From 2-12-FULL-35-23 sp965196985 (GTDB lineage: Bacteria > Pseudomonadota > Gammaproteobacteria > UBA12402), in NCBI GenBank assembly GCA_965196985.1, contig CBDALO010000201.1, forward strand, positions 24,024 to 88,023: a DNA stretch of 64,000 nucleotides. The letters are read 5' to 3'. The translations under genes were made by a program, and so were the position numbers. Shown piece after piece: positions 27,178-34,650 of the stretch. Every line of letters begins with the position of its first letter. The first letter of the stretch is position 1. Below the pieces are notes generated by a model. The model was not told the DNA's origin and did not search any database. It worked only from the letters and a program-made list of their open reading frames with translations.

Positions 27178-28646
27178 CTGAGAACTACCCAAAATTGTTA
27201 TCTCCCTACCTGAACTGAATTCGATAATTCTTTTTGTTCTTCTTGAGAAACACTATTTTCTTTAAAAAATTGCTCTACTAAGTGATACGTTAGAAGTTTT
27301 CTAATACCCTTCGCAATAAAGTGTCGTGTCACCTTGCCCTTACCATCTCCTAATTTAGCTAGCATAATTGCGTAATCGTCATAAGCTTTTTCCTTACCTA
27401 TCTCATACAAATATGAGGCCACATAAAAACATACAGCCAGTAGATTTTGTATCCCTTTAAAATTTTTTATCTGCATATTTTCCCAGCCTAGTCCTTCCTT
27501 GAGAAATTTAAAAACATATTCAATTTTCGCACGAGATAGATAGGCTATGTATACCTCATACGCCTCATCAAAAGTCGTTACTTTTTTATTAGTTAATAGC
27601 AGCATGTCATTCTTAAAAATTCTCCTACCATCTCTGCCTGTAATTTGGATTTTAATTGCATTGATGTTCTCAAACTCTCCAAAATAAATAGTTATTTTTC
27701 CGTCTTGTACGCAATTCTTTCCAACTGTTAACTTTTGGAATTGCTTTTCGCCTTGAGCATCAAAATCAGCGTTAATCAGCTTAAGCTTTTTACCATCATC
27801 ACCTCTACCTTCTATTGTTCTTGTTATTTTTGAGCGAATAATAAAGTCTTGATCTAGGTTTGTATCAATTAGTGAGAGATAGTCATTATCATCAAACTCT
27901 CTATCTAGAATATGGGTAATGGTTGCATCTTCATTCTTTGATTTTAGGCAGATTCCTATTTTTTCTATTTCACGAATAGACAGCAGCTTTTTATTAAAGT
28001 AATCACCAGATTCATAAAGACTCTTGGCCTCTTTATCTCCCTCAAATGGCTTTCCAGCCTCTATTTTCTTAATATGCTCAGCTTTTAAAAACTTAGGGTC
28101 TTTATTGCTGTAGCTTACATGCGATAGTAGATGCACAGCCTTATCACCAGGTACTAATGCAACTGCGTTATGCGTGCTGTAACCATTGATAATATCCCCG
28201 TCCAGACTCCTTACTTTACCTAGATTTTCAGTTTGCTTGCTATGTGGCTTTCTAATATCAGAAGGATCATGAAGAACATCAATTTTACTGGCGTGTGAAA
28301 GTTTTTCACAGCTCTGTTCTAGCAATACATCATTTGTTTTTATTGGATCTAAATCGGTGCTTTTATTTTCACCGGTAAGTGTACGAATCATCTTTTTATA
28401 CTCATTGTTATCTTTTGATGAACTGAACAACTTACAACTACCTTCAGTTAATAGCTTTCCTACAATCGTCGATAGATTTTTTTAAAACAACTTTCCCAGT
28501 TAATTTTGAAAAAAGAGGGGCAGCGTAATCGGCGAAGTTTAACATTTATACTCATCTCGTTAGTCTTGTTAAAAAGACAAAGCATAGTCATTTTTACACA
28601 ATATTTCAGCATTATTTTGCTGATTTAAATTTTGGGTAGTTTTCAG
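27178..28646 (-). mobile_element. IS4-type element, complete
   Basis: The element is 1469 bp with terminal repeats CTGAGAACTACCCAAAATTG and CTGAAAACTACCCAAAATTT. It is flanked by AGTTTTA on both sides inside an IS6 transposase start. A half copy lies at 7917-8656. Confidence 0.88.
27198..28430 (-). CDS. IS4-type transposase
   Basis: The product is 410 residues. DDE candidates are D in GKVRSLDGDIINGYSTH, D in THILDREFDDNDY and E in AKIEYVFKFLKEGLGWENMQ, a layout of the Tn5/IS4 group. The start MFSSSKDNNEY is followed by a Lys-rich N-terminus. It is unrelated to the 448-residue IS4 transposase upstream. The frame is open and both ends are present, so it could be active. Exact IS4 subgroup not assigned. 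Confidence 0.88.
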   Translation of the reverse strand: MFSSSKDNNEYKKMIRTLTGENKSTDLDPIKTNDVLLEQSCEKLSHASKIDVLHDPSDIRKPHSKQTENLGKVRSLDGDIINGYSTHNAVALVPGDKAVHLLSHVSYSNKDPKFLKAEHIKKIEAGKPFEGDKEAKSLYESGDYFNKKLLSIREIEKIGICLKSKNEDATITHILDREFDDNDYLSLIDTNLDQDFIIRSKITRTIEGRGDDGKKLKLINADFDAQGEKQFQKLTVGKNCVQDGKITIYFGEFENINAIKIQITGRDGRRIFKNDMLLLTNKKVTTFDEAYEVYIAYLSRAKIEYVFKFLKEGLGWENMQIKNFKGIQNLLAVCFYVASYLYEIGKEKAYDDYAIMLAKLGDGKGKVTRHFIAKGIRKLLTYHLVEQFFKENSVSQEEQKELSNSVQVGR

Positions 28647-28670
28647 AGTTTTAAAGGAAGACATTTCCCC

Positions 28671-28847
28671 GCTAGTGCGCCATCCTTTCTGTAAATTCCA
28701 TTGACTTGCTGAAAATAAGCAGGCGACTCAGTCAGATTAGAAATTCCTTTTAAGGTAAACTTAACCAAAAAAGAGGAATGACAATGAGCTGCTATAAAAA
28801 TGAGAACTTAATCGAAGAAGCCATACATGTTTTAGCGATGGAGGGGG
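28671..28847 (+). mobile_element. IS256 right-end remnant with first transposase codons
   Basis: The segment matches the right end of IS256, from GCTAGTGCGCCATCC into the start of the transposase (MSCYKNENLIEEAIHVLAME). It is truncated by the IS21 at 28848. Confidence 0.9.
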
Positions 28848-28942
28848 TGTCAATCAGCATCTAAAATTGCCCCCTGATCAGCGTCGAATATTGACCCCCA
28901 GACCATCAAATTTATTGTATATTAAATGCTCGCCGCCTCCTT

Positions 28943-29668
28943 TTAATTTCTATTTTTAAATCTAAAACTCTCATTGCCTGTTTCAATAATTGCACAATGA
29001 TGTGTTAATCGATCCAGCATAGCCGTTGTCATTTTTGCATCCATAAAAACGGTTGGCCATTCTCCAAATGTTAAGTTTGTAGTAATGATTAACGAAACTT
29101 TTTCATAAAGCTGACTAATCAAATGAAATAGTAGTGCTCCACCTGTTTCAGAGAATGGTAAATAACCGAGTTCATCAAGAATAATTAGGTCAACCTTTTT
29201 AAGTCGGTTGGCTAATTTACCTGATAAATTATTCTGCTTCTCTTGCTCTAGCTGGTTTACTAAGTCAACCACATTATAGAATCGCGCTTTCATACCTTTG
29301 TAGATACAATTTGTTGCTATTGCAGTTGTTAAGTGTGTTTTACCAGTGCCAGTTCCACCAACAAAAATAATATTACGATTGGCGTTAATAAATTCTCCAT
29401 CATACAAAACATCAATGTCTTCTTTATTAACTTCACTTTGTTGGAATTTAAACTCATGCAATGTTTTGTTCACAGGAAACTTTGCGGCAGCCAGTTGATA
29501 GTTAATAGAGCGTGTTTCACGTTGTGTGAGCTCGCTTTGCAACAGCTTTATCAACCATGCTTCATTTGACAGCTTTTTATTTGCTTTACCTTTCTGCTCT
29601 ATTAATTCAGAAAGCATACCAAACAGCTTTAACTCTCTAAGTAATTCTTCAACCTTATTAACTGACAT
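28943..29668 (-). CDS. istB: IS21 helper ATPase IstB (type A)
   Basis: The product is 241 residues, a AAA+ helper that activates the IstA transposase. Walker A is GGTGTGKTHL, Walker B is DLIILDELGYLPF, and the C-terminal MTTAMLDRLTHHCAIIETG is typical of IstB/DnaC-like proteins. The ATG follows GGAGAGAGC and overlaps the end of istA by 11 bp, giving translational coupling. Confidence 0.95.
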   Translation of the reverse strand: MSVNKVEELLRELKLFGMLSELIEQKGKANKKLSNEAWLIKLLQSELTQRETRSINYQLAAAKFPVNKTLHEFKFQQSEVNKEDIDVLYDGEFINANRNIIFVGGTGTGKTHLTTAIATNCIYKGMKARFYNVVDLVNQLEQEKQNNLSGKLANRLKKVDLIILDELGYLPFSETGGALLFHLISQLYEKVSLIITTNLTFGEWPTVFMDAKMTTAMLDRLTHHCAIIETGNESFRFKNRN

Positions 29669-31157
29669 GCTCTCTCTCCTTTAACAACATATTGTAATGC
29701 TCACAATTAGCAGTAGGCTCTTTTTTTAATGTGAGATTCACTGGCGTTGCTATTACCTCAGGACGTGGTTGCTCACGCAAGCGATTAATGATATTTAATA
29801 TTACATCCTTGCTTACAGTTTTATCTGCTAAGGCTAGTTCACATGCAACCTCTACTGCTTCACTTCCATGCTCAAGCATTGCTGACAGAACAGCAACGCA
29901 ATCACGGTCTCCGCCTTTACGTTTTAGTAATTGCTTCTTCACATTCAGTACTGATTGAGGTAACTTCCAATCCTTGAAGGGTGCACCATTTCGTAAAGCA
30001 CCTGGCTTCCTTTCCAATAAAGGCACATAGTGCCACGGATTAAATTCAGTGTGATCACGTCCAAAGTAGCGTTTATGACGCCCTATCTCATGATTGTTAG
30101 CATAAACAACAACTTCATTGGCATACGCTCTAACAATAACAGTTTTGTTAGCATAAGCGCAGTCAACGCTGTAACGGTTTCTATCAAAATTAATTAGACA
30201 AGTGGAAGTAACACTAGCATTTACTTCTTTATAAGCTTCAAAGGGTTGCTTTAATTCTAGCAACTTTTTCTTCTCGTGCTCGAACACCTGTGCAATAGAC
30301 TGTGATTTAAACTGTGGATGCTTACGCTTGCAAGCTAACTGCTCACAACGTTGTAATAGGTATTCGTTTAACTTCTCTAATGATTCAAATTTCAGTCTCG
30401 GTCTAAACAACCAGTCTCGCAGTGTATCAACTTGATTTTCAACCTGCCCCTTTTCCCAACCGGCAGCTGGTGAACAAGCAACAGGCTCAATTAAGTAATT
30501 ATCCATAAGCGCTAGAAAACGTCGATTGAATGCTCGTTCTTTACCAACGAAAATTGATGTCACCGCCGTCTTCATATTATCGTAAATACCTCGTTTGCAA
30601 AGACCACCAAAAAAGGCAAAGGCTTTGTTATGCGCATCAAATAGCATCTCCTGACTTTCTCTATGATAGGCAACTACAAAAAATTTACGGCTATAACAAA
30701 GTCTAAAGTGAGCAACTTTAATATTGACAATAGTTCCACCTAATTCTACTTTTTCATCACTCCAATCAAACTGATAAGCTTCTGCTGGATCAAACGTTAA
30801 TGGAATATAAGCAGACTTATTTTGCCTATGTTCTTGTTTCCATAATTTCACATAGCGTTGAACGCTGTCATAAGCACCCGTGTAGCCTTCTTTTTCAAGC
30901 AAGGAATAATAACGGGATGCTGTGCGACGTTCCTTACGAGGAAGTTTACTATCCTCAATAAGCCAGGCCTCTAAGGTTTCAGTATAAGCGTCTAATTTCG
31001 GTTTTACTTGTGTAGAGCGAACATATTCTTGGTCAGCAGTTTCTGCACGCAATATTTTTCTAATTGTATTTCTTGATAGGCCAGTTTTTTTTACAAGTTC
31101 TTTAATTGAGAGACCTTGCACAAAATGCAATCTTCTAATCTTTGTTTTAGTTTCCAT
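29658..31157 (-). CDS. istA: IS21 transposase IstA (type A)
   Basis: The product is 499 residues from the ATG giving METKTKIRRLHF, which has AGGTGA six bases upstream. It has an N-terminal helix-turn-helix (LSIKELVKKTGLSRNTIRKIL), then the rve DDE core with D in YQFDWSDEKVEL, D in GIYDNMKTAV and E in GWEKGQVENQVDTLRD. The C-terminal domain contacts IstB. The element's right end lies 120 bp upstream. It is a different IS21 lineage from the one at 37318-41311. Confidence 0.95.
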   Translation of the reverse strand: METKTKIRRLHFVQGLSIKELVKKTGLSRNTIRKILRAETADQEYVRSTQVKPKLDAYTETLEAWLIEDSKLPRKERRTASRYYSLLEKEGYTGAYDSVQRYVKLWKQEHRQNKSAYIPLTFDPAEAYQFDWSDEKVELGGTIVNIKVAHFRLCYSRKFFVVAYHRESQEMLFDAHNKAFAFFGGLCKRGIYDNMKTAVTSIFVGKERAFNRRFLALMDNYLIEPVACSPAAGWEKGQVENQVDTLRDWLFRPRLKFESLEKLNEYLLQRCEQLACKRKHPQFKSQSIAQVFEHEKKKLLELKQPFEAYKEVNASVTSTCLINFDRNRYSVDCAYANKTVIVRAYANEVVVYANNHEIGRHKRYFGRDHTEFNPWHYVPLLERKPGALRNGAPFKDWKLPQSVLNVKKQLLKRKGGDRDCVAVLSAMLEHGSEAVEVACELALADKTVSKDVILNIINRLREQPRPEVIATPVNLTLKKEPTANCEHYNMLLKEREHVS

Positions 31158-31296
31158 TAATATCACCTTTTATTCACCCCAGATTATTAAACCTGAAGTG
31201 TATAGTTTTTAATCGGGGGGGGTCAATATTCGACGCTGATTTCAACGCTAAAGGGGTCAGTTTTGCACGCTAATTAACAAATTAAGGAGAAACCTG

Positions 31297-31674
31297 ATGT
31301 ATTCGTATGAAAACACCGTCACGCTTACTGGTAGTATTAGTTCGATTAAGATTATTCAATCAAAAGATTGTACACCGACTGCGAAAGTAGTCATTCGCTC
31401 CGGTTCTGAATGGCATACACTTTTCTTTTGTGATGAGTTAACCCCTGTATTCATAGAACAGCAACGTCGTATAGGCGACCCAATGCTGATTGTAGGGACA
31501 GACATTAAAGTACGAGGGAAATTAGCTTATTACAATGATGAGGGTCGTCGTTTCCTGAATCACGCGAGTAATGCAGTCTGTGTTTTAGATCTCATTAATA
31601 CAGGTCCTGTTCAGTATGTCACGCGAGAAGAACGCGCAAGGCTGGATAGGTTATCAGTTGAGGCGGATAGGTAA
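31297..31674 (+). CDS. Plasmid OB-fold (SSB-like) protein
   Basis: The product is 125 residues. The N-terminal beta-strand pattern (NTVTLTGSISSIKII, AKVVIRSGSEWHTLFFCDE, DIKVRGKLAYYNDEGRRF) resembles a short single-stranded-DNA-binding OB fold. The acidic SSB tail is absent. The ATG has AAGGAGAAAC upstream, and the IS21 ends only 17 bp before it, so the original promoter may have been displaced. It heads a block with a second SSB and a DNA methylase, suggesting a role with incoming or replicating plasmid DNA. The assignment is from strand pattern and neighbours. Confidence 0.6.
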   Translation: MYSYENTVTLTGSISSIKIIQSKDCTPTAKVVIRSGSEWHTLFFCDELTPVFIEQQRRIGDPMLIVGTDIKVRGKLAYYNDEGRRFLNHASNAVCVLDLINTGPVQYVTREERARLDRLSVEADR

Positions 31675-31769
31675 GGCAGTGAGACTTGAGAGTCAGTTGT
31701 ACTGCGGTAACGCAACACAGCTTGTCTTTTTGAGTATCGTTTGTTGAATCAACTTATTGTTGTGCAATA

Positions 31770-31800
31770 GCCCCACGGGGAATGTGTCATTCCCTGCGGG
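31770..31800 (+). promoter_or_regulatory. Long hairpin upstream of 31839 gene
   Basis: CCCC-GGGAATG pairs with CATTCCC-GGGG around a TGT loop, about 14 pairs with one mismatch and a G-U. A T-rich tract (TTCTCTTTTTTTA) and the AAAGGAGAAAG ribosome site of the next gene follow. Confidence 0.65.
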
Positions 31801-31838
31801 GCATGATGCATTCTCTTTTTTTATTAAAGGAGAAAGTG

Positions 31839-32144
31839 ATGAGCAAAGAAAACATTGATTGGAAAGCGATTGAAGCAGAGTTGGAGCAAGCCATTGATCG
31901 TCTTGCACCCCTTGGGTTGCCGATTGAAGTGATCGGCAATTGGTTGTGGGTGACCGGCGCAGAAGAGGCCGATGCCCCTGCTTTGCAAGAGGCGGGTTTT
32001 TGCTGGTCAAAGAGTAAGGCGCGGTGGTATTACCATCCGAAGTCGTTACCCTTTAACAGTAAAGGTGAGAAAGCGTGGCCGATGGAAAAGATTTACAAAA
32101 CCTTCGGCTCGCAATCTCGCGTAAAAACTCACACAACCGCTTAA
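31839..32144 (+). CDS. Small Trp-rich plasmid protein of unknown function
   Basis: The product is 101 residues. The start is the ATG after AAAGGAGAAAGTG; the longer frame upstream runs through the hairpin and is not used. The core is IGNWLWVTGAEEADAPALQEAGF and WSKSKARWYYHP, a pattern seen in small proteins of conjugative plasmids and as a domain next to J-domain proteins. I recognise the motif but no established activity. The N-terminal helix (DWKAIEAELEQAIDRLAPL) is amphipathic. It lies between the OB-fold gene and ssb. Confidence 0.75.
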   Translation: MSKENIDWKAIEAELEQAIDRLAPLGLPIEVIGNWLWVTGAEEADAPALQEAGFCWSKSKARWYYHPKSLPFNSKGEKAWPMEKIYKTFGSQSRVKTHTTA

Positions 32145-32169
32145 CCTGTTGTTAGTAGTACCCCAGTAG

Positions 32170-32208
32170 GGATGAAAGGCCCGAACGGGTCGCTTCATCC
32201 TTTTTTTT
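32170..32208 (+). terminator. Rho-independent terminator or attenuator before ssb
   Basis: GGATGAA pairs with TTCATCC, with an inner CCCG/CGGG stem, followed by eight T residues. The AAAAGGAG ribosome site of ssb begins within 8 bp, leaving no room for a promoter in between. Confidence 0.85.
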
Positions 32209-32228
32209 AAATGAAAAGGAGAAAGACT

Positions 32229-32672
32229 ATGTCTTATTGTCGCAATGAAGTTCAGCTTGTTGGTTATGTTGGACAAATCAATCATTACGAGGAAGCAGGA
32301 AAAACCCCGTTTGCTCGCTTTAGTTTAGCCACCAGTAGTCGTTATAAAAATAAAGCAAACGAAGAGGTGGAGAAAACTACTTGGCATACGATCTATTGCT
32401 TTGGTAAACGCGCTGAGTTTATCAAAGGCAAAGTCGTAACGGGCAGCTATGTCTCGGTTTCCGGTTCCCTGGAAACCAACGACTGGCTAACCGAGTCCGG
32501 TGAGAAGCGAACCAGCATGGTGGTGCATGCCAATCACCTGCATCGATTGATTGATCGGAAACTACAAGAAAAGCTCGACACACTTAATCAGATGTCCTCC
32601 CCTGTGCAAGCCTCACCTAAGCCACCGGCTTATCCTGATGACTTGCCCAGTGCGGATGACATCCCGTATTAA
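32229..32672 (+). CDS. ssb: Plasmid single-stranded DNA-binding protein
   Basis: The product is 147 residues. The OB fold begins NEVQLVGYVGQINHY and includes FARFSLATSSRY, TTWHTIYCFGKRAEF and VVTGSYVSVSGSLETNDW. The short C-terminal tail ends YPDDLPSADDIPY, close to the acidic DDIPF tip by which SSB recruits partner proteins. The ATG has AAAGGAGAAAGACT upstream; an in-frame start at 32211 precedes the ribosome site and is rejected. Plasmid SSBs protect transferred single-stranded DNA. Confidence 0.92.
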   Translation: MSYCRNEVQLVGYVGQINHYEEAGKTPFARFSLATSSRYKNKANEEVEKTTWHTIYCFGKRAEFIKGKVVTGSYVSVSGSLETNDWLTESGEKRTSMVVHANHLHRLIDRKLQEKLDTLNQMSSPVQASPKPPAYPDDLPSADDIPY

Positions 32673-32701
32673 GAGGTGTTGCTGTGCTTAAATAATCAGT
32701 A

Positions 32702-32731
32702 AGAATGACGGGCAACCGTCATTCTTTTTTT
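32702..32731 (+). terminator. Strong Rho-independent terminator after ssb
   Basis: A perfect 10-bp stem AGAATGACGG/CCGTCATTCT with a GCAA loop is followed by seven T residues. Confidence 0.92.
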
Positions 32732-32768
32732 AACCCCAACCGAGGGAGTGATCCCTCGTTGCGGGGTT
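32732..32768 (+). promoter_or_regulatory. Second hairpin between ssb and methylase gene
   Basis: AACCCC pairs with GGGGTT and inside it CGAGGG pairs with CCCTCG. It directly abuts the ssb terminator and the next hairpin. Confidence 0.7.
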
Positions 32769-32793
32769 GCTCCTTCGGTTTTTTTGAAGGAGC
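32769..32793 (+). promoter_or_regulatory. Hairpin that sequesters the ribosome site of the methylase gene
   Basis: GCTCCTTC pairs perfectly with GAAGGAGC around a GGTTTTTTT loop. The second arm is the Shine-Dalgarno AAGGAG (32787-32792) of the ATG at 32800, so the folded RNA would hide it. A T-run in the loop also allows terminator/antiterminator switching. Confidence 0.7.
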
Positions 32794-32799
32794 GTTGCT

Positions 32800-33882
32800 A
32801 TGACAACAGAAAATCGTGTTCATAACAATTTGAAGGCGTTGCGAGCCTTGCGAAACGGTCAAACTGCTGACGACTTAATGGCGTATACCGGATGGGGTGG
32901 CTTGAGAGAGGCCATCTACACCCCTGCTATTTTTAAGGAGTTAAAAGGCTTGATCGGCGAGCAAGCGATTGCAAGTTTAAAACAGACGTTAAAGTCCGCT
33001 TATTACACACCGGCTTGGCTGGTTCGGTTTATGATGCAATGTTTAGCCAGTATACCGAGCTTGTCCTTAGAGGCAGTGCTTGAACCGAGTGCAGGTGTAG
33101 GGAATTTTCTTAACGGGCTTAAACGCTTAAATCGCCCTGAGTCTCAACCCTCGCGTGTGGTGGCTGTGGAGATTGATCAGGTCAGTTGTGAACTGTTAAA
33201 CGTGATTTACCCCGATGTTGAGGTGCATCACACCGGCTTTGAACGTTTTCAGCCGGACGAACAGTTTACTCTGATACTGGGCAATCCGCCGTTTGGTCAA
33301 ATCCAAGTGGACGATCCGGTTCATCAGGATTTAACCCGCTACAGCATTCACCATTACTTTGTGGCTAAAGCCATGCGGTTATTAAAACCCAATGGGCTAC
33401 TGGCCATGGTGTTACCGCGCTACTTTTTAGATGCCTCCTGCAAGCAGGTGAGACACATTATTGCAAAGGAAGGGGGAACTTTGGTGGCGGCGTTTCGGTT
33501 GCCGGATAATTTGTTTAGTGACGCTAAAGTGACTGTGGATATTGTCTTTTTACAAAAGACCGCCGGCACACTGCCTTGGCGAGAAGCCAGGCGATTTAGC
33601 CGTGACGGAAAAAGTGCTTATTTGAATGAGTATTTTTTTACGTACCCCAGTCATATTTTAGGGCGACTCGAATTTTTTGAAGTCTATGGCAGAAATGAAT
33701 TGACCTGTAAATCGACAGGCGATTTGGGTCAATCCTTAGCGATGTCACGCAGGTGTTTGCAATTGCAGTTAGAACTGCAATGCCTACAGGCTCGTTGTGA
33801 AACGTTAGTCGCTAATGAGCGTTGGTTGCAAGCTCTGCAAGCAGAGTTAAACCAGCGTTTTGCTAGTAAGACGAAAGTTTAA
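32800..33882 (+). CDS. Plasmid N6-adenine DNA methyltransferase-like protein
   Basis: The product is 360 residues. The N-terminal part (KALRALRNGQTADDLMAYTGWGG) matches the start of large plasmid/phage DarB-type antirestriction proteins. SAYYTPAWLV (67-75) and motif I EPSAGVG (95-101) bind AdoMet, and catalytic motif IV is GNPPFG (161-166). The protein ends with a coiled tail instead of the helicase region of the large relatives, so it is a short methylase-only form. A likely role is to modify plasmid DNA against host restriction. It shares a strand with ssb, the Lys-rich protein and the TALE-like gene. Confidence 0.85.
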   Translation: MTTENRVHNNLKALRALRNGQTADDLMAYTGWGGLREAIYTPAIFKELKGLIGEQAIASLKQTLKSAYYTPAWLVRFMMQCLASIPSLSLEAVLEPSAGVGNFLNGLKRLNRPESQPSRVVAVEIDQVSCELLNVIYPDVEVHHTGFERFQPDEQFTLILGNPPFGQIQVDDPVHQDLTRYSIHHYFVAKAMRLLKPNGLLAMVLPRYFLDASCKQVRHIIAKEGGTLVAAFRLPDNLFSDAKVTVDIVFLQKTAGTLPWREARRFSRDGKSAYLNEYFFTYPSHILGRLEFFEVYGRNELTCKSTGDLGQSLAMSRRCLQLQLELQCLQARCETLVANERWLQALQAELNQRFASKTKV

Positions 33883-33889
33883 GAAAAGA

Positions 33890-33935
33890 AGCGGGAGCAT
33901 TGATTAGTAATAATCAAAGCATCTCGCTTTTTTTT
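33890..33935 (+). terminator. Terminator or attenuator between methylase and Lys-rich genes
   Basis: AGCGGGAGCATTGATTA pairs with TAATCAAAGCATCTCGCT with one bulge around GTAA, followed by eight T residues. The next ribosome site (AGAAGGA) begins about 30 bp downstream. Confidence 0.9.
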
Positions 33936-33977
33936 CGTGTACAATCCGCGCTCTTAATCAACCAGAAGGAAAAACTA

Positions 33978-34532
33978 ATGCCTGCTAAGAAAAAACCCGT
34001 TAAAGTCAAACAAGCTGCGACTCCCTTGCAACAAATCACCGAGTTTAAGCAAACGCTCGCAACCACTGAATCAAAACTCGAAGGCGTGTGTGAGAAAGCC
34101 GTGTATGATTGCACCCAATCGGTTGCGAAGCTGAAAGAGAAGTTACTGGGCGCGAAAGAGAAACTCACTACCCACAAAGCAGCCTTAAAAGAAGCTAAAG
34201 CCCAACATAAAGCGAAGCCAGGCAAACAAACCGAAAAACGGGTTGCTAAAGCAAAAGAGACTATTGAGGCCATTGAAGCACTGATTGAGATTGTTAAAAC
34301 AGAGGTAGACGCATTAAAAGTCCAGCAAGCCGAGATCACCCAAGAGTACAGCTTTGTCATTAACCGCGCCAAAGCCTTAGCAAAGTTTGAAAAAGAATGG
34401 GCGAAGCAAAGCAAGCAAAAAGCGCGAGCCAAAAAGAAACCTGCTAAAAAAAGCAAAACGACTGTCTCTAAAGTCAAAGCTGAAGAGCCATCAGCCGAGG
34501 CTAAGGTGTCATCAACCGAGACTGATGCGTAA
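33978..34532 (+). CDS. Lys/Ala-rich coiled-coil protein, possibly nucleoid-binding
   Basis: The product is 184 residues from the ATG after AGAAGGAAAAACTA; a longer frame runs through the terminator and is rejected. Basic ends (MPAKKKPVKVK and RAKKKPAKKSKTT) flank a long coiled-coil (about 20-150: SVAKLKEKLLGAKEKLTTHK, ETIEAIEALIEIVKTEVDAL). The AKKKPAKK tail resembles bacterial histone H1-like proteins, which bind DNA non-specifically. It lies 31 bp upstream of the TALE-like gene with no terminator between them, so the two are probably cotranscribed. The DNA-binding role is inference from composition. Confidence 0.75.
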   Translation: MPAKKKPVKVKQAATPLQQITEFKQTLATTESKLEGVCEKAVYDCTQSVAKLKEKLLGAKEKLTTHKAALKEAKAQHKAKPGKQTEKRVAKAKETIEAIEALIEIVKTEVDALKVQQAEITQEYSFVINRAKALAKFEKEWAKQSKQKARAKKKPAKKSKTTVSKVKAEEPSAEAKVSSTETDA

Positions 34533-34650
34533 CGCTCGCTTGATGATGTCGTGAGTCATTGGCATGGATGAGTTATCTGCTAAATTAACCCAATACAACA
34601 TTGCGCTCACTCGCTACCAGGACGAGTGTCGTCAATTAACTGCGTTAGGG

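Larger units (their letters stand above)
27089..28670 (+). mobile_element. IS6-family left end, interrupted by IS4 and cut by IS256
   Basis: 27089-27177 reads GGTTCTGTCGCAAATTAATG through the first codons of an IS6 transposase (MAISF). 28647-28670 continues with KGRHFP after the IS4. It matches the end of the IS6 at 53966. The repeat AGTTTTA flanks the IS4. The remainder of the IS6 is missing beyond the IS256 remnant at 28671. Confidence 0.85.
28848..31279 (-). mobile_element. IS21-family element, complete (type A)
   Basis: The ends read TGTCAATCAGCATCTAAAAT and, on the minus strand, TGTTAATTAGCGTGCAAAAC. Both include the inner repeat CAGCGTCGAATATTGACCCC, the multiple-site ends expected for IS21. 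No target duplication was found: the left flank is an IS256 remnant and the right flank is the plasmid gene block. Confidence 0.88.

Noticed and set aside
28848..31279. Target-site duplication for the type A IS21
   Set aside because: The flanks (IS256 remnant versus plasmid gene leader) share no repeat, so none is claimed.
31782..31838. Longer N-terminus for the small Trp-rich protein
   Set aside because: It would be translated through the long hairpin; the ATG at 31839 has an AAAGGAG site at ideal spacing.
33914..34477. 187-codon antisense open frame opposite the Lys-rich gene
   Set aside because: It arises from the codon bias of Lys/Ala-rich coding DNA; its Phe/Ser-rich product and lack of a ribosome site argue against a gene.
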